Positions 1 to 6,174 of a stretch of 6,174 nucleotides of DNA are shown here, in pieces; within the stretch, counting starts at the first letter, position 1; each line of letters opens with the position of its first letter. Under the pieces are notes generated by a model. The model did not search any database. It was not told where the DNA came from and saw only the letters and a list, made by a program, of their open reading frames with translations. This DNA is from Verrucomicrobiales bacterium (GTDB taxonomy: Bacteria > Verrucomicrobiota > Verrucomicrobiia > Verrucomicrobiales > Akkermansiaceae), in contig DMYM01000294.1 of the NCBI GenBank assembly GCA_003483645.1, forward strand, positions 1-6,174, written 5' to 3'. A program made the translations under genes and the position numbers.

Positions 1-266
1 TCAGCTTCGACGCCTACCGCGATGGAGATGGGTTTGGCGACACCGCCTCCGTGCGCTTCCTGCGCTCTGACGACCAGGCCCAGCTTGGAGCGGACGTTCC
101 CATCGACATGACGGTCTTCGATCTGAATTATGTCACCACCGAAGTTCCCGTTCCCGCGGCAGCGATCGGAGAGTCTGTCCTCATCGAATTCAATTTTGTC
201 AGTGATGGCAGTGTTGATACCTTCAGCGGACTCTGCCTTGACAACGTGAATGTGCAGATCCCCTAG
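1..266 (+). CDS. C-terminal fragment of a beta-rich, probably secreted protein
   Basis: Only the last 87 codons are present, read in the frame that begins at position 3 and ends at a TAG at 264-266. The frame is open to the left edge, so the real start is outside the window; the internal GTG at 51 is not a credible start because coding-like sequence continues upstream of it. The visible part has an acidic, glycine-rich turn (DGDGFGD), then alternating hydrophobic strands, and ends in FSGLCLDNVNVQIP. A closing strand of the type 'G-x-x-x-D-N/D-V-x-V' is common in jelly-roll or concanavalin-like beta-sandwich domains of secreted proteins. There is no C-terminal anchor, PEP-CTERM motif or membrane segment. 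Family and function cannot be assigned from this fragment. It converges with the large minus-strand gene. Confidence 0.7.
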   Translation, partial: SFDAYRDGDGFGDTASVRFLRSDDQAQLGADVPIDMTVFDLNYVTTEVPVPAAAIGESVLIEFNFVSDGSVDTFSGLCLDNVNVQIP

Positions 267-338
267 GCTCGCCCGGCCTGTATCCGGAATTGATCGCCCC
301 CTGGAAGTCAGCCCCCGCGATGACGTGTATTTCAGGCT

Positions 339-364
339 TTCAGGCGGGTGGGCGTCCGCCTGGA
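339..364. terminator. G+C-rich hairpin in the convergent gap, possible weak terminator
   Basis: CAGGCGG at 341-347 pairs perfectly with CCGCCTG at 356-362 around an 8-nt loop, and the outer T339-A364 can add a pair beyond a T-G wobble. A second, overlapping hairpin (CCTGG 359-363 with CCAGG 368-372, loop ATTG) excludes the first. The position between two converging genes suits a bidirectional terminator, but there is no T-tract on either strand, so this is not a canonical intrinsic terminator. The rest of 267-395 shows nothing I can support. Confidence 0.3.
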
Positions 365-395
365 TTGCCAGGAAGTAGGCCGGAACGGTGGGCGC

Positions 396-482
396 TTACT
401 CCCTCGAGGAGAGCTCGATGCGTGGGAAGAGGCGCTCGCGGGTGCCGGGGAGTTCGCTGCTGGCGAGAGTGACGGTCTCAGT
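396..482 (-). pseudogene. Out-of-frame remnant resembling a second C-terminal tail of the CotH gene
   Basis: Directly past the stop of the large minus-strand gene, a shifted minus frame reads a 28-residue segment from 482 down to a TAA at 398-396. It begins TETVTL, continues ASSELPGT and ends RERLFPRIELSSRE. It aligns without gaps to the real tail of the large protein: DTISF with ETVTL, the glutamate of RLKEE with that of ASSEL, and ELFLRLAV with RLFPRIEL. Nearly every codon ends in C or G (for example GTC, CTC, GCC, AGC, CGC, ATC), matching the codon style of the intact gene, as expected of formerly coding DNA. It overlaps the intact gene by five bases. I infer a leftover 3' end of a related gene or of a tandem duplication. 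Chance resemblance between short, biased sequences remains possible. Confidence 0.4.
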
Positions 483-3400
483 TCTTCTCAACGGCCAACC
501 GGAGGAAGAGCTCCTTCGCTTCCGTCACCTCTTCCTTGAGGCGGAAGCTGATGGTGTCAGTGCCGTCCGCGTTTTCAGTGCGTTCGATGAGCTCCATGGA
601 TTCGGCCGTTCCGGGAGACCAGTCCCTCAGGTTGGGGCTCTGCTGCACGGTGTAGTTCACGTCGTCGGCGATGCGGTTGCGGGTGTAACTGAAGGTCATG
701 AAGTCCCCGCTGTCCCCTTCCTCGCCCAGGTTGAAGGGCTGGATCGCCATGGAGGGAAGGGTGGGGGTGGTTCCGTCCGGGGCGAGGGCATACTGCAGGA
801 AGTCGTTGATCCCGTTGTCGTCGCTGTCGAGATCCGGATCGCCTGTGAACTCGCTGCCGTCACTGCTGCCCGGGGCCCCGTCGACGATGGTGCTGGAGCG
901 CCAGTTGAGAGGGTCTGAGTGGTCGGGGTTGTCGAGGGGATTACGCAGCACCAGCGAAAGTCCGTCGCCGTCGGCCAGTTCGGGCCAGGGCTCCTTGTCG
1001 TTGTAGGCGAAGTTGCGGATAGCGGATCCGTCCGCCGCGCTCAGGATGATGGTCTCCCCGTCGTTGCTGAGATTCTGGCGGTACTCGCCGGCAATGCGCA
1101 CGGCCGAGGCCAGGCGGGAGTAACGCAGGCTGAAGGCATCGCGATTGGAAACCACCACCACCCGTTCACCCGGGGCCAGGTAGCGCACCTTTCCGAGATC
1201 GAACTTGAACTCGATGCCGCGGGTGAAGGCCACTCCACTCAGGTCCACGTCCACGTCCGAGATGTTCATCACCTCGACATACTCGAAGTCGACTCGCGCG
1301 TCGAAGCCCCGGCTCGCCTCCGAGGTGCCCGGAGAGGGGCGATAGTTCAGCTCGCTTACCGCCAGGTTGGTAGGTCCAGCCGGTGCGCCGTTGACGAGGT
1401 AGGCCTCCGTCTGGATGGGCGACCATCCCGAGGAGGTCTTTACGCGGGCCCGCACCGTCTGCGAGCTGTCGAGGGGGAGGGGCTGGCGGTAGAGGCGGGC
1501 CCGGGAGGAGGGCGCATCATCCGAACTGCTGGCCTGAATTTCCGGGCTGCAGAGCAGGCCGTTGCTGGTGACCCCGGTATTGAGGAGCTGGATGGCCAGA
1601 ACGTTCGTTCCGATCAGCAGTTCGTCCTTGAAGGAGGTGAGGCTGATGGTGTGGATGCTGGTGCCGACCTCGCCCTCGCGGGTGCTGGTGGCCACCGAGT
1701 TCCAGGCCGGGGTATCCGGGGCGTTGGCACTCGCGACTTTCACGCCGTTGAGATACGCGACGAATCCGTCGTCATACTGCAGGCGCATGTTGAGTGCGGT
1801 CAGGGCATCCAGGGTGGCCTGCTCCGCGACCTCGAACTCGAAACGGGCGTAGGCGCTGGTGGTCCCGGCGGGCAGGTTCGTGTTGATCAGGGTGGCGTAG
1901 GGCCCTGGGGTTCTCTCGTATCCCAGACCGGCCGGCCCCGTGTTCCAGCCTGCCAGATCGGCGGGACCGTGCGCCGTGTTCCAGCCCGGGATTTCCGCCT
2001 CCGGGATGGTGTAACGGCATTGCGATTCCGCAGGCAGCAGGGCGGTCACGTTCTGATTGCCGGGCAGGCGGGGATCACTGCCGTCGGTGGTGTAGTAGAT
2101 CTGTCCGCCTCCGGAATTGGGATTGGTGATGGCGAGGCTGGTTCCGTTGGGAATCACCCCTCCGTCCTCGCTGAAGACGGGCGGATTGTCGCTCTGGTCG
2201 TCGATCCAGGCCAGGCGGGCGGTCAGCCAGCCCTTCATCCAGTCGATTTCATCGCGGTAGGCCCGCCGGTTGCGGGCTCCGGCAAGGTTGCGGTCGCTCC
2301 CGGGCAGGGGCGCCGGGGGAGTCCAGCTCTGGGCGTTGGGCCAGAGGTGGTTGCCGAGGATGCGCCACTTCTGGAAGTTGCGCCGGGCCGGCGCATTGAG
2401 CAGGGCCACGTGGTTGTCGATGCGCGCCATCATGGCCTCGGTATCGAAGATGCCCTCCCGCAATTCGAACCAGCGATCCCAGTACTGGAGGTTGAATTCA
2501 GTATCGAGGAAAAGGCGGCCGTACCAGGGATAGGCATTGCTGCTGAGCTGCGTGTAGTACCAACCGTTGGGAAACTCACCCTGCAGATAGTCCGCATTCC
2601 CCAGGGAGAGGTTATAATCCCAGACCGGGGAGGCCACGATCTTGCGTCCACGGTCCTTGTAGAAGTAGTTGCTCAGGCGGTAGCCGTCGATGTTCTTGTA
2701 GACCTCCACCCAGATGTGGGTGTCGATGAAGGACTGCACGTCGATGAAGTTGCGGTATCCGCGGGTGGGATGGTCGAAGCGGCTCCCCCACAGGGTGTCC
2801 TCGAAGCGATCGATGTGGGTGTCGAGCCATTCCCGCTGGGTCTGGGTCGGTTGATCGGGTTCCACGAAGGCGAGGTTGTGGCCTTCCCTTTTGGTGTTGA
2901 AGGTGACGTCCACGGACTGGCCCTTGTCCTTCTTGAAGATGTAGCCACCGGTCACCTCCGCCCGGCCGTTGTCGCAGTTCTGCAGTTTCTTGATGTTCAC
3001 GCGGCCGTCGTCCCGCTTGATCTTCTCCATGAAGACATAGACCCCGCGGTAGTCGGAGCTGGAGACATCACCTCCGTTGGTGTTGAAATAGAGTTCACAG
3101 AAGAGAGTGCGGCCAGCGGGGTAGCCTATTTCCCGGCTCGTTTCGTAGACGATCTTGTTGCGCATGAGCGACTTGTCCGAGTAGGGCGCGTGGATCACCC
3201 AGTCCGACTCCTCAGAGAATCCGAAGATGCTCACGTCCTTGTCATCACCCTCGCTGGTCCAGGTCTCGAAGGAGTACTGCTTCTTGGGAAAGCCGGCCGA
3301 GGTCTGTCCGCGCACGCGCATGCCGCCCCGCCCCTCGAAGTCGGGAAGATCGGTCGGTCGAGCCTCTCCGCTGGTGGGGTCCACGTCGATGAAGATCCCG

Positions 3401-4962
3401 TGGACCGGGCGCTTGGGGTTCTGCGAGTTGGAACTCGACTCACCATCGATGTTGCGGCGGAAGGAGTCGATGATGATGAGGGGCAGGGGCGAGCGCACGT
3501 TCTGCATGTTGGAGGCGAGCTTGATGAAGGTGCGGTCACGCAGGGGGCCGGGCTCCTTTCCCGGTTGCTCGAGGCGGGCGGTCACCCGGGTGGTCTCGCG
3601 AATACGGATGGGATTGGTATAGGTCCGCCAGGTGGGATTGTTGGACGTGGCGTTGGTGGTGTAGCGGATGGTTGTTCCCGGGAGCGGGCTGCTCAGTTCC
3701 AGGTCCAGTTGTTCGGTGATGACCTGGCTCTCCTGCGAGAAGATGACCTTTTCCAGCAGGAAGTCACCCTGGGGTCCGACATTGGGATCGCCCGGGCTCG
3801 GGTTGCGGAAGGATCCTTCGGTCTGTTCCAGGCCGAGGGTCCCGTAGGAGATATCCCCGATCTGGGGCGGGTAGAGGTAGGAGGAGGCGACGGTCAGGCC
3901 ATCCGGTTTGACCAGGGCCAGATAGCCCCCGTCACGGTCCAGACGAAAATCGGTGTGCAACTCGCCCTCGATCCGGTCCCGGTTGGAGGCGAAGATGATC
4001 GTGCGCTCATTGGCATCGAGGGGGAGGTCCGGAACAGGCCACTTGGCAGGCTCGTCCGGGTCGTCGGTAAGATACCAGCCCTCGAGGTTGATGGCATTGG
4101 CAGTGGAGTTGAAAACCTCCAGCCAGTCCGAAGTCCTGCAGTCCTCGTCTTCCAGGGTGGTATCGTTTTCCGCCATGAACTCCGAGATAATGGGGTTGGG
4201 CAGGACGATGAATCCGGGTGGGATGGTGGTGACCTGCAGGTTGTCGATTTCGAGGCGCTGGGTCGCACTGGCGGTGCGGGCACTGAGGGCGAAGAGATGA
4301 CTGTTGTTTCCCACGAAGCCCGGGGTGGCCACATTGGTGAAGACCGGCAACAACCCCTCCCCGAGGTCAATGCTCATGCTCGCGCCATTGGCGGGATGCC
4401 AGGAGAGCCAGATCGATCCGCTGAGGATCTGACCGTCGGTGAGGATCATGCGATTCTCAAAGGCGAGGTCGGTTCCGTCGCGCGAGATGTTGAAGCCCTG
4501 CTCAGCCGCCCCGTCGTCACGTGTGTCGATTTCGAAGGCGAGGTGGGTGGTGGTCGCGCCCCATCCTTCTTCCGCGGCACCATGGGCATCCGCCGCAGCG
4601 GGATCGCCCTGTCCGTCGTTGAAGGCCGGGATCGCCCCATAGGAGAACGAGAAGCCCTCTCCCGGGTCGTTTCCGGGTTGGTCTGCCAGGGTGAATTCAA
4701 AAGAGGCGGTCCAGCCCAGGGCGGAGGCGGCCTGGGCGGGGATGCGCAGCGAAGCATGGGTGTTGGCCGTCCCGTCCCTGGTGAGGATCAGGGCACCGCC
4801 CTCCACCGCAGCGGAATCGTCGCTGCTGGCAAGGGTGGTGCCGTCACCGAGGTTGGTAGTGCCGTTGGGCTGGTCAAAGACCTGGGGACCGTACTGGACG
4901 GCGTGGAGGGGCAGGGAGGCGAGGGCGAGGGTGCCCGCCGAAAAAAGAATCCTGGGTTTCAT
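478..4962 (-). CDS. Secreted multidomain CotH kinase family protein
   Basis: A complete 1,494-residue protein. Residues 1-21 are a signal peptide (K2, R4, hydrophobic core, cleavage likely after LHA). Residues about 22-247 are a lectin-like beta-sandwich (GEGFSFSYGA; closing EIDNLQV). A lamin-tail domain follows (255-390; ISEFMAEND, DWLEVFN, LEGWYLTDD), then a chitobiase-C-terminal-like domain (404-482; GTTIRYTT). The CotH domain spans about 490-920: GMRVRGQ, YRGVYVFMEKIKRDDGRVNIKKL, GGYIFKKDK, NIDGYRLSNYF with probable catalytic D759, and PVWDYNLSLGNAD with probable metal-binding D782. A second chitobiase-like domain (927-1190) is interrupted at 976-1147 by an inserted beta-sandwich (MRLQYDDGFVAYLNGVKV). 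A second lamin-tail domain lies at 1199-1360. The tail has a calcium-type loop (DLDSDDNGINDFLQYAL, from 1377) and a beta-rich end (FSYTRNR; YTVQQSPNLRDW). Bacillus CotH phosphorylates spore-coat proteins with ATP. This protein's substrate is unknown, and whether it is an active kinase outside the cell is inference. The start is fixed by the signal peptide; no purine-rich ribosome site precedes it. Only one TCA and no TTA or CTA codons occur. Confidence 0.93.
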   Translation of the reverse strand: MKPRILFSAGTLALASLPLHAVQYGPQVFDQPNGTTNLGDGTTLASSDDSAAVEGGALILTRDGTANTHASLRIPAQAASALGWTASFEFTLADQPGNDPGEGFSFSYGAIPAFNDGQGDPAAADAHGAAEEGWGATTTHLAFEIDTRDDGAAEQGFNISRDGTDLAFENRMILTDGQILSGSIWLSWHPANGASMSIDLGEGLLPVFTNVATPGFVGNNSHLFALSARTASATQRLEIDNLQVTTIPPGFIVLPNPIISEFMAENDTTLEDEDCRTSDWLEVFNSTANAINLEGWYLTDDPDEPAKWPVPDLPLDANERTIIFASNRDRIEGELHTDFRLDRDGGYLALVKPDGLTVASSYLYPPQIGDISYGTLGLEQTEGSFRNPSPGDPNVGPQGDFLLEKVIFSQESQVITEQLDLELSSPLPGTTIRYTTNATSNNPTWRTYTNPIRIRETTRVTARLEQPGKEPGPLRDRTFIKLASNMQNVRSPLPLIIIDSFRRNIDGESSSNSQNPKRPVHGIFIDVDPTSGEARPTDLPDFEGRGGMRVRGQTSAGFPKKQYSFETWTSEGDDKDVSIFGFSEESDWVIHAPYSDKSLMRNKIVYETSREIGYPAGRTLFCELYFNTNGGDVSSSDYRGVYVFMEKIKRDDGRVNIKKLQNCDNGRAEVTGGYIFKKDKGQSVDVTFNTKREGHNLAFVEPDQPTQTQREWLDTHIDRFEDTLWGSRFDHPTRGYRNFIDVQSFIDTHIWVEVYKNIDGYRLSNYFYKDRGRKIVASPVWDYNLSLGNADYLQGEFPNGWYYTQLSSNAYPWYGRLFLDTEFNLQYWDRWFELREGIFDTEAMMARIDNHVALLNAPARRNFQKWRILGNHLWPNAQSWTPPAPLPGSDRNLAGARNRRAYRDEIDWMKGWLTARLAWIDDQSDNPPVFSEDGGVIPNGTSLAITNPNSGGGQIYYTTDGSDPRLPGNQNVTALLPAESQCRYTIPEAEIPGWNTAHGPADLAGWNTGPAGLGYERTPGPYATLINTNLPAGTTSAYARFEFEVAEQATLDALTALNMRLQYDDGFVAYLNGVKVASANAPDTPAWNSVATSTREGEVGTSIHTISLTSFKDELLIGTNVLAIQLLNTGVTSNGLLCSPEIQASSSDDAPSSRARLYRQPLPLDSSQTVRARVKTSSGWSPIQTEAYLVNGAPAGPTNLAVSELNYRPSPGTSEASRGFDARVDFEYVEVMNISDVDVDLSGVAFTRGIEFKFDLGKVRYLAPGERVVVVSNRDAFSLRYSRLASAVRIAGEYRQNLSNDGETIILSAADGSAIRNFAYNDKEPWPELADGDGLSLVLRNPLDNPDHSDPLNWRSSTIVDGAPGSSDGSEFTGDPDLDSDDNGINDFLQYALAPDGTTPTLPSMAIQPFNLGEEGDSGDFMTFSYTRNRIADDVNYTVQQSPNLRDWSPGTAESMELIERTENADGTDTISFRLKEEVTEAKELFLRLAVEKN

Positions 4963-4966
4963 GGAA

Positions 4967-5033
4967 GAGGGTGGTCAGACGAATCCGATGAGGTTTGTTC
5001 AGTGTTCAGGGTCCGCGATACCACCCTCGTGGT
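4967..5033 (-). promoter_or_regulatory. Competing inverted repeats in the presumed 5' leader of the CotH gene
   Basis: Read on the minus strand, the segment at 5033-5020 is ACCACGAGGGTGGT, a perfect local hairpin with a 5-bp stem and GAGG loop. Its 3' part, GAGGGTGGT (5028-5020), is also a perfect 9-base complement of ACCACCCTC (4975-4967), which ends four bases before the ATG. The two structures exclude each other, and the second would put the bases just upstream of the start codon into a stem. This is what the sequence shows. That it regulates translation is speculation, since the transcription start is unknown. Confidence 0.3.
4996..5009. repeat. Tandem pair of TGTTCAG heptamers
   Basis: TGTTCAG occurs twice back to back (4996-5002 and 5003-5009), read as CTGAACA CTGAACA on the minus strand. 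It lies about 35-50 bases upstream of the CotH gene start, inside the loop between the two arms of the longer inverted repeat. A two-copy direct repeat here could be a protein-binding site, or a chance or slippage duplication. Confidence 0.3.
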
Positions 5034-5172
5034 CAAATCCGAATCGTCCGCCGGGCATTCGAACCCTGCGGCTTCCCGTCCGGTTCGGGGCAGACGGTCC
5101 CCTGACCAGTGATTTTCCGGTTCCGTTAACGGGGTCATGTTGCACGGAGGCCGACCGCATGCAGCGGCAGGC

Positions 5173-5205
5173 TTGCAGGTAGCGAACAGGCGATTGAATA
5201 TTTTA
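5173..5205 (+). promoter_or_regulatory. Weak candidate promoter for the sialidase-fold gene
   Basis: TTGCAG (5173-5178) followed by GAATAT (5196-5201) at 17-bp spacing is a poor match to sigma-70 boxes (three of six bases each). The main support is the A+T-rich patch about 45 bases upstream of the start codon. On the other strand the same patch reads TAAAAT (5205-5200), a better -10-like box, but no convincing -35 box accompanies it, so direction is uncertain. Confidence 0.2.
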
Positions 5206-5235
5206 GGTGGGCCAAGGGGTGTGCGTGTTGTAATC

Positions 5236-5239
5236 AGGA
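5236..5239 (+). promoter_or_regulatory. Ribosome binding site of the sialidase-fold gene
   Basis: AGGA lies seven bases before the ATG at 5247. This favours that start over the next in-frame ATG at 5265, and the resulting protein has a complete signal peptide. The divergent CotH gene has no comparable site. Confidence 0.5.
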
Positions 5240-5246
5240 TTCCTCC

Positions 5247-6174
5247 ATGTGTCTTCGATTGCTGATGTCCGTTATCCCGGGGTCGTTGTTTCTGTCAGTG
5301 GCAGCAGGAACGGTTGTTGCCCGGGAGGTGAAGCCGGTCCAGTTGGAGATTGAGGCGCTGACTGCAATCCCCGGGCGGGACAAGGATTGGGACTGGTGGC
5401 AGGCGCGGACGGCTTTTGTGCCGGCATCCGAAGCAGGGAAGGGGAGCAGGCCGATGTGGATCACCACCATGTCAGAGACGGGGCGAGGAGGGGTGCACAA
5501 CTTTCATGACATCTACCAGTCACTGAGCAGGGATGAAGGAAAGACCTGGAGCATCCCGAAGGTCATTCCGGACCTGAAGCGGGCAAGGCAAAAGGATGGA
5601 TACGAGGTTTGTGCAGGTGATTTGTGGCCGACCTATCATGCCAGATCGGGGAAGGTGATTGCTACCGGCAAGACTTTCAACTTTGAGGGAGGAACCAAGG
5701 AGAACCGGCGGAGGGAGAAGGTGTCTTATGCCGTGATGAATCCCGCGGATGGTTCCTGGAGTCCTCTGCGTTTTCTCGAGATGCCGGAAAAGGATCATCG
5801 TGGCCATGCCATCACGGCGGCCAATGCGGGGAACACACAGCGGGTGGACCTGCCCAACGGTGAGATCCTGTTGCCGGTCCGCTACATGGCGGACCCCAAG
5901 AAATTCAATTATACGAGCGTGGTGGTGCGGTGCAGGTTCGACGGCGAACGGATTTCCTACGTGGAACATGGAACGGAGCTCAACATTCCAAAGGGACGTG
6001 GGCTCTACGAACCCTCACTCATACAGCACGGTGAGTGGTTCTATCTCACCTTGCGGGCGGATCACAGTGGCTATATGACGCGCAGCCGGGATGGACTGGT
6101 TTTCGAGCAGGTCCGTGAGTGGACCTTTGATGACGGGGAACCCCTGGGCAGTTACAACACGCAGCAGCACTGGG
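5247..6174 (+). CDS. Secreted sialidase-fold (Asp-box) protein, N-terminal part
   Basis: The first 309 codons are present and the frame is open at the right edge, so the C-terminus is missing. Residues 1-25 form a signal peptide (MCLRLLMSV, hydrophobic core, likely cleavage after TVVA), so the product is exported. A perfect Asp box, S-x-D-x-G-x-T-W, lies at residues 94-101 (SRDEGKTW), and a degenerate one at 280-286 (SRDGLVF). Other features of beta-propeller sialidase-like proteins are ARTAFVP (53-59), LPNGEILLPVRY (202-213), GLYEPSL with E255 (252-258), YLTLRAD with R270 (266-272) and GSYNTQQHW (301-309). I recall the last motif from uncharacterised 'sialidase family' proteins of Planctomycetota and Verrucomicrobiota. 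No FRIP motif is seen, so true sialidase activity cannot be claimed; hydrolysis or lyase action on another glycan, or binding alone, is possible. The codon style (four TCA, at least five AGG) differs from the CotH gene. Confidence 0.85.
   Translation, partial: MCLRLLMSVIPGSLFLSVAAGTVVAREVKPVQLEIEALTAIPGRDKDWDWWQARTAFVPASEAGKGSRPMWITTMSETGRGGVHNFHDIYQSLSRDEGKTWSIPKVIPDLKRARQKDGYEVCAGDLWPTYHARSGKVIATGKTFNFEGGTKENRRREKVSYAVMNPADGSWSPLRFLEMPEKDHRGHAITAANAGNTQRVDLPNGEILLPVRYMADPKKFNYTSVVVRCRFDGERISYVEHGTELNIPKGRGLYEPSLIQHGEWFYLTLRADHSGYMTRSRDGLVFEQVREWTFDDGEPLGSYNTQQHW

Larger units (their letters stand above)
4963..5246. other. Divergent intergenic region between the CotH and sialidase-fold genes
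   Basis: These 284 bases separate two divergently transcribed genes and must hold any local promoters for both. Besides the leader repeats near the CotH start, they contain a perfect 10-base palindrome CCGTTAACGG (5123-5132), two copies of CCGGTTC (5080-5086 and 5117-5123), a short hairpin CCGC-ATGCA-GCGG (5155-5167) and an A+T-rich patch at 5193-5205 that stands out from the G+C-rich surroundings. No further gene, tRNA or recognisable riboswitch is visible. Confidence 0.6.

Noticed and set aside
348..539. A 63-codon plus-strand frame across the convergent gap
   Set aside because: It overlaps the end of the CotH gene, has no ribosome site and no family resemblance. The coding-like signal in this area is better explained by the minus-strand tail remnant.
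478..600. A possible PEP-CTERM or other membrane anchor at the CotH protein C-terminus
   Set aside because: The last residues (LFLRLAVEKN) lack a PEP motif, a transmembrane helix and a basic cluster.
388..918. A 176-codon plus-strand open frame over the 3' end of the CotH gene
   Set aside because: It is the same antisense register as the longer frame, separated only by the single TCA codon; no family resemblance.
5052..5068. TTCGAACCC / GGGTTCGAAT, resembling a tRNA T-arm on the minus strand
   Set aside because: The loop is not closed by the required G-C pair, the stem does not pair, and no acceptor, D or anticodon arm can be built around it.
5076..5110. CCGTC...GACGG stem followed by TGACCA, resembling a tRNA 3' end
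   Set aside because: The 12-base loop and mismatched stem do not fit a T-arm, and no cloverleaf is present upstream.
919..5112. A 1,397-codon plus-strand open frame opposite the CotH gene
   Set aside because: It lies in exact codon register with the minus gene, so stops could arise only from TTA, CTA or TCA sense codons, which the gene almost never uses. The product lacks any recognisable domain, while the minus strand encodes a coherent multidomain protein with a signal peptide.
5520..5969. A 149-codon minus-strand frame inside the sialidase-fold gene
   Set aside because: The plus strand carries the Asp box and other family motifs; the minus frame has no recognisable features.

Overview
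The window looks like a piece of a G+C-rich Verrucomicrobiota chromosome (my inference, not a database result). The signs are a very large secreted CotH-family protein with lamin-tail and chitobiase-C-terminal-like modules, a C-terminal calcium-loop segment followed by a beta-rich tail of the kind common in that phylum, and a neighbouring secreted sialidase-fold protein of a type expanded in Planctomycetota and Verrucomicrobiota. No RNA gene, mobile element, CRISPR array or phage gene was seen.

Layout. Positions 1-266 (+) hold the last 87 codons of a beta-rich, probably extracellular protein whose start lies outside the window. Positions 267-477 form a short convergent gap. It contains a G+C-rich hairpin without a T-tract and, on the minus strand, a short out-of-frame reading segment that resembles the C-terminal tail of the adjacent large gene. 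Positions 478-4962 (-) hold one intact 1,494-codon gene: signal peptide, lectin-like beta-sandwich, lamin-tail domain, chitobiase-like domain, CotH kinase domain, a second chitobiase-like domain split by an inserted galactose-binding-like beta-sandwich, second lamin-tail domain, calcium loop and beta-rich tail. Positions 4963-5246 are a 284-bp divergent intergenic region with inverted and tandem repeats and one A+T-rich element. Positions 5247-6174 (+) hold the first 309 codons of a secreted sialidase-fold (Asp-box) protein that runs off the window.

How the genes may work together. All three encode proteins that are exported or look extracellular, so the region probably serves the cell surface or the use of external glycans. 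The CotH and sialidase-fold genes are divergent and share one intergenic region, which allows but does not prove co-regulation. They differ in codon choice: the CotH gene has one TCA and no TTA or CTA codons in 1,494, while the sialidase-fold gene has four TCA codons in 309. The two most interesting points are the ghost of a second C-terminal tail just past the CotH stop codon, and the domain-within-domain insertion in the CotH protein. I found no clear evidence of a wholly new multi-gene system.
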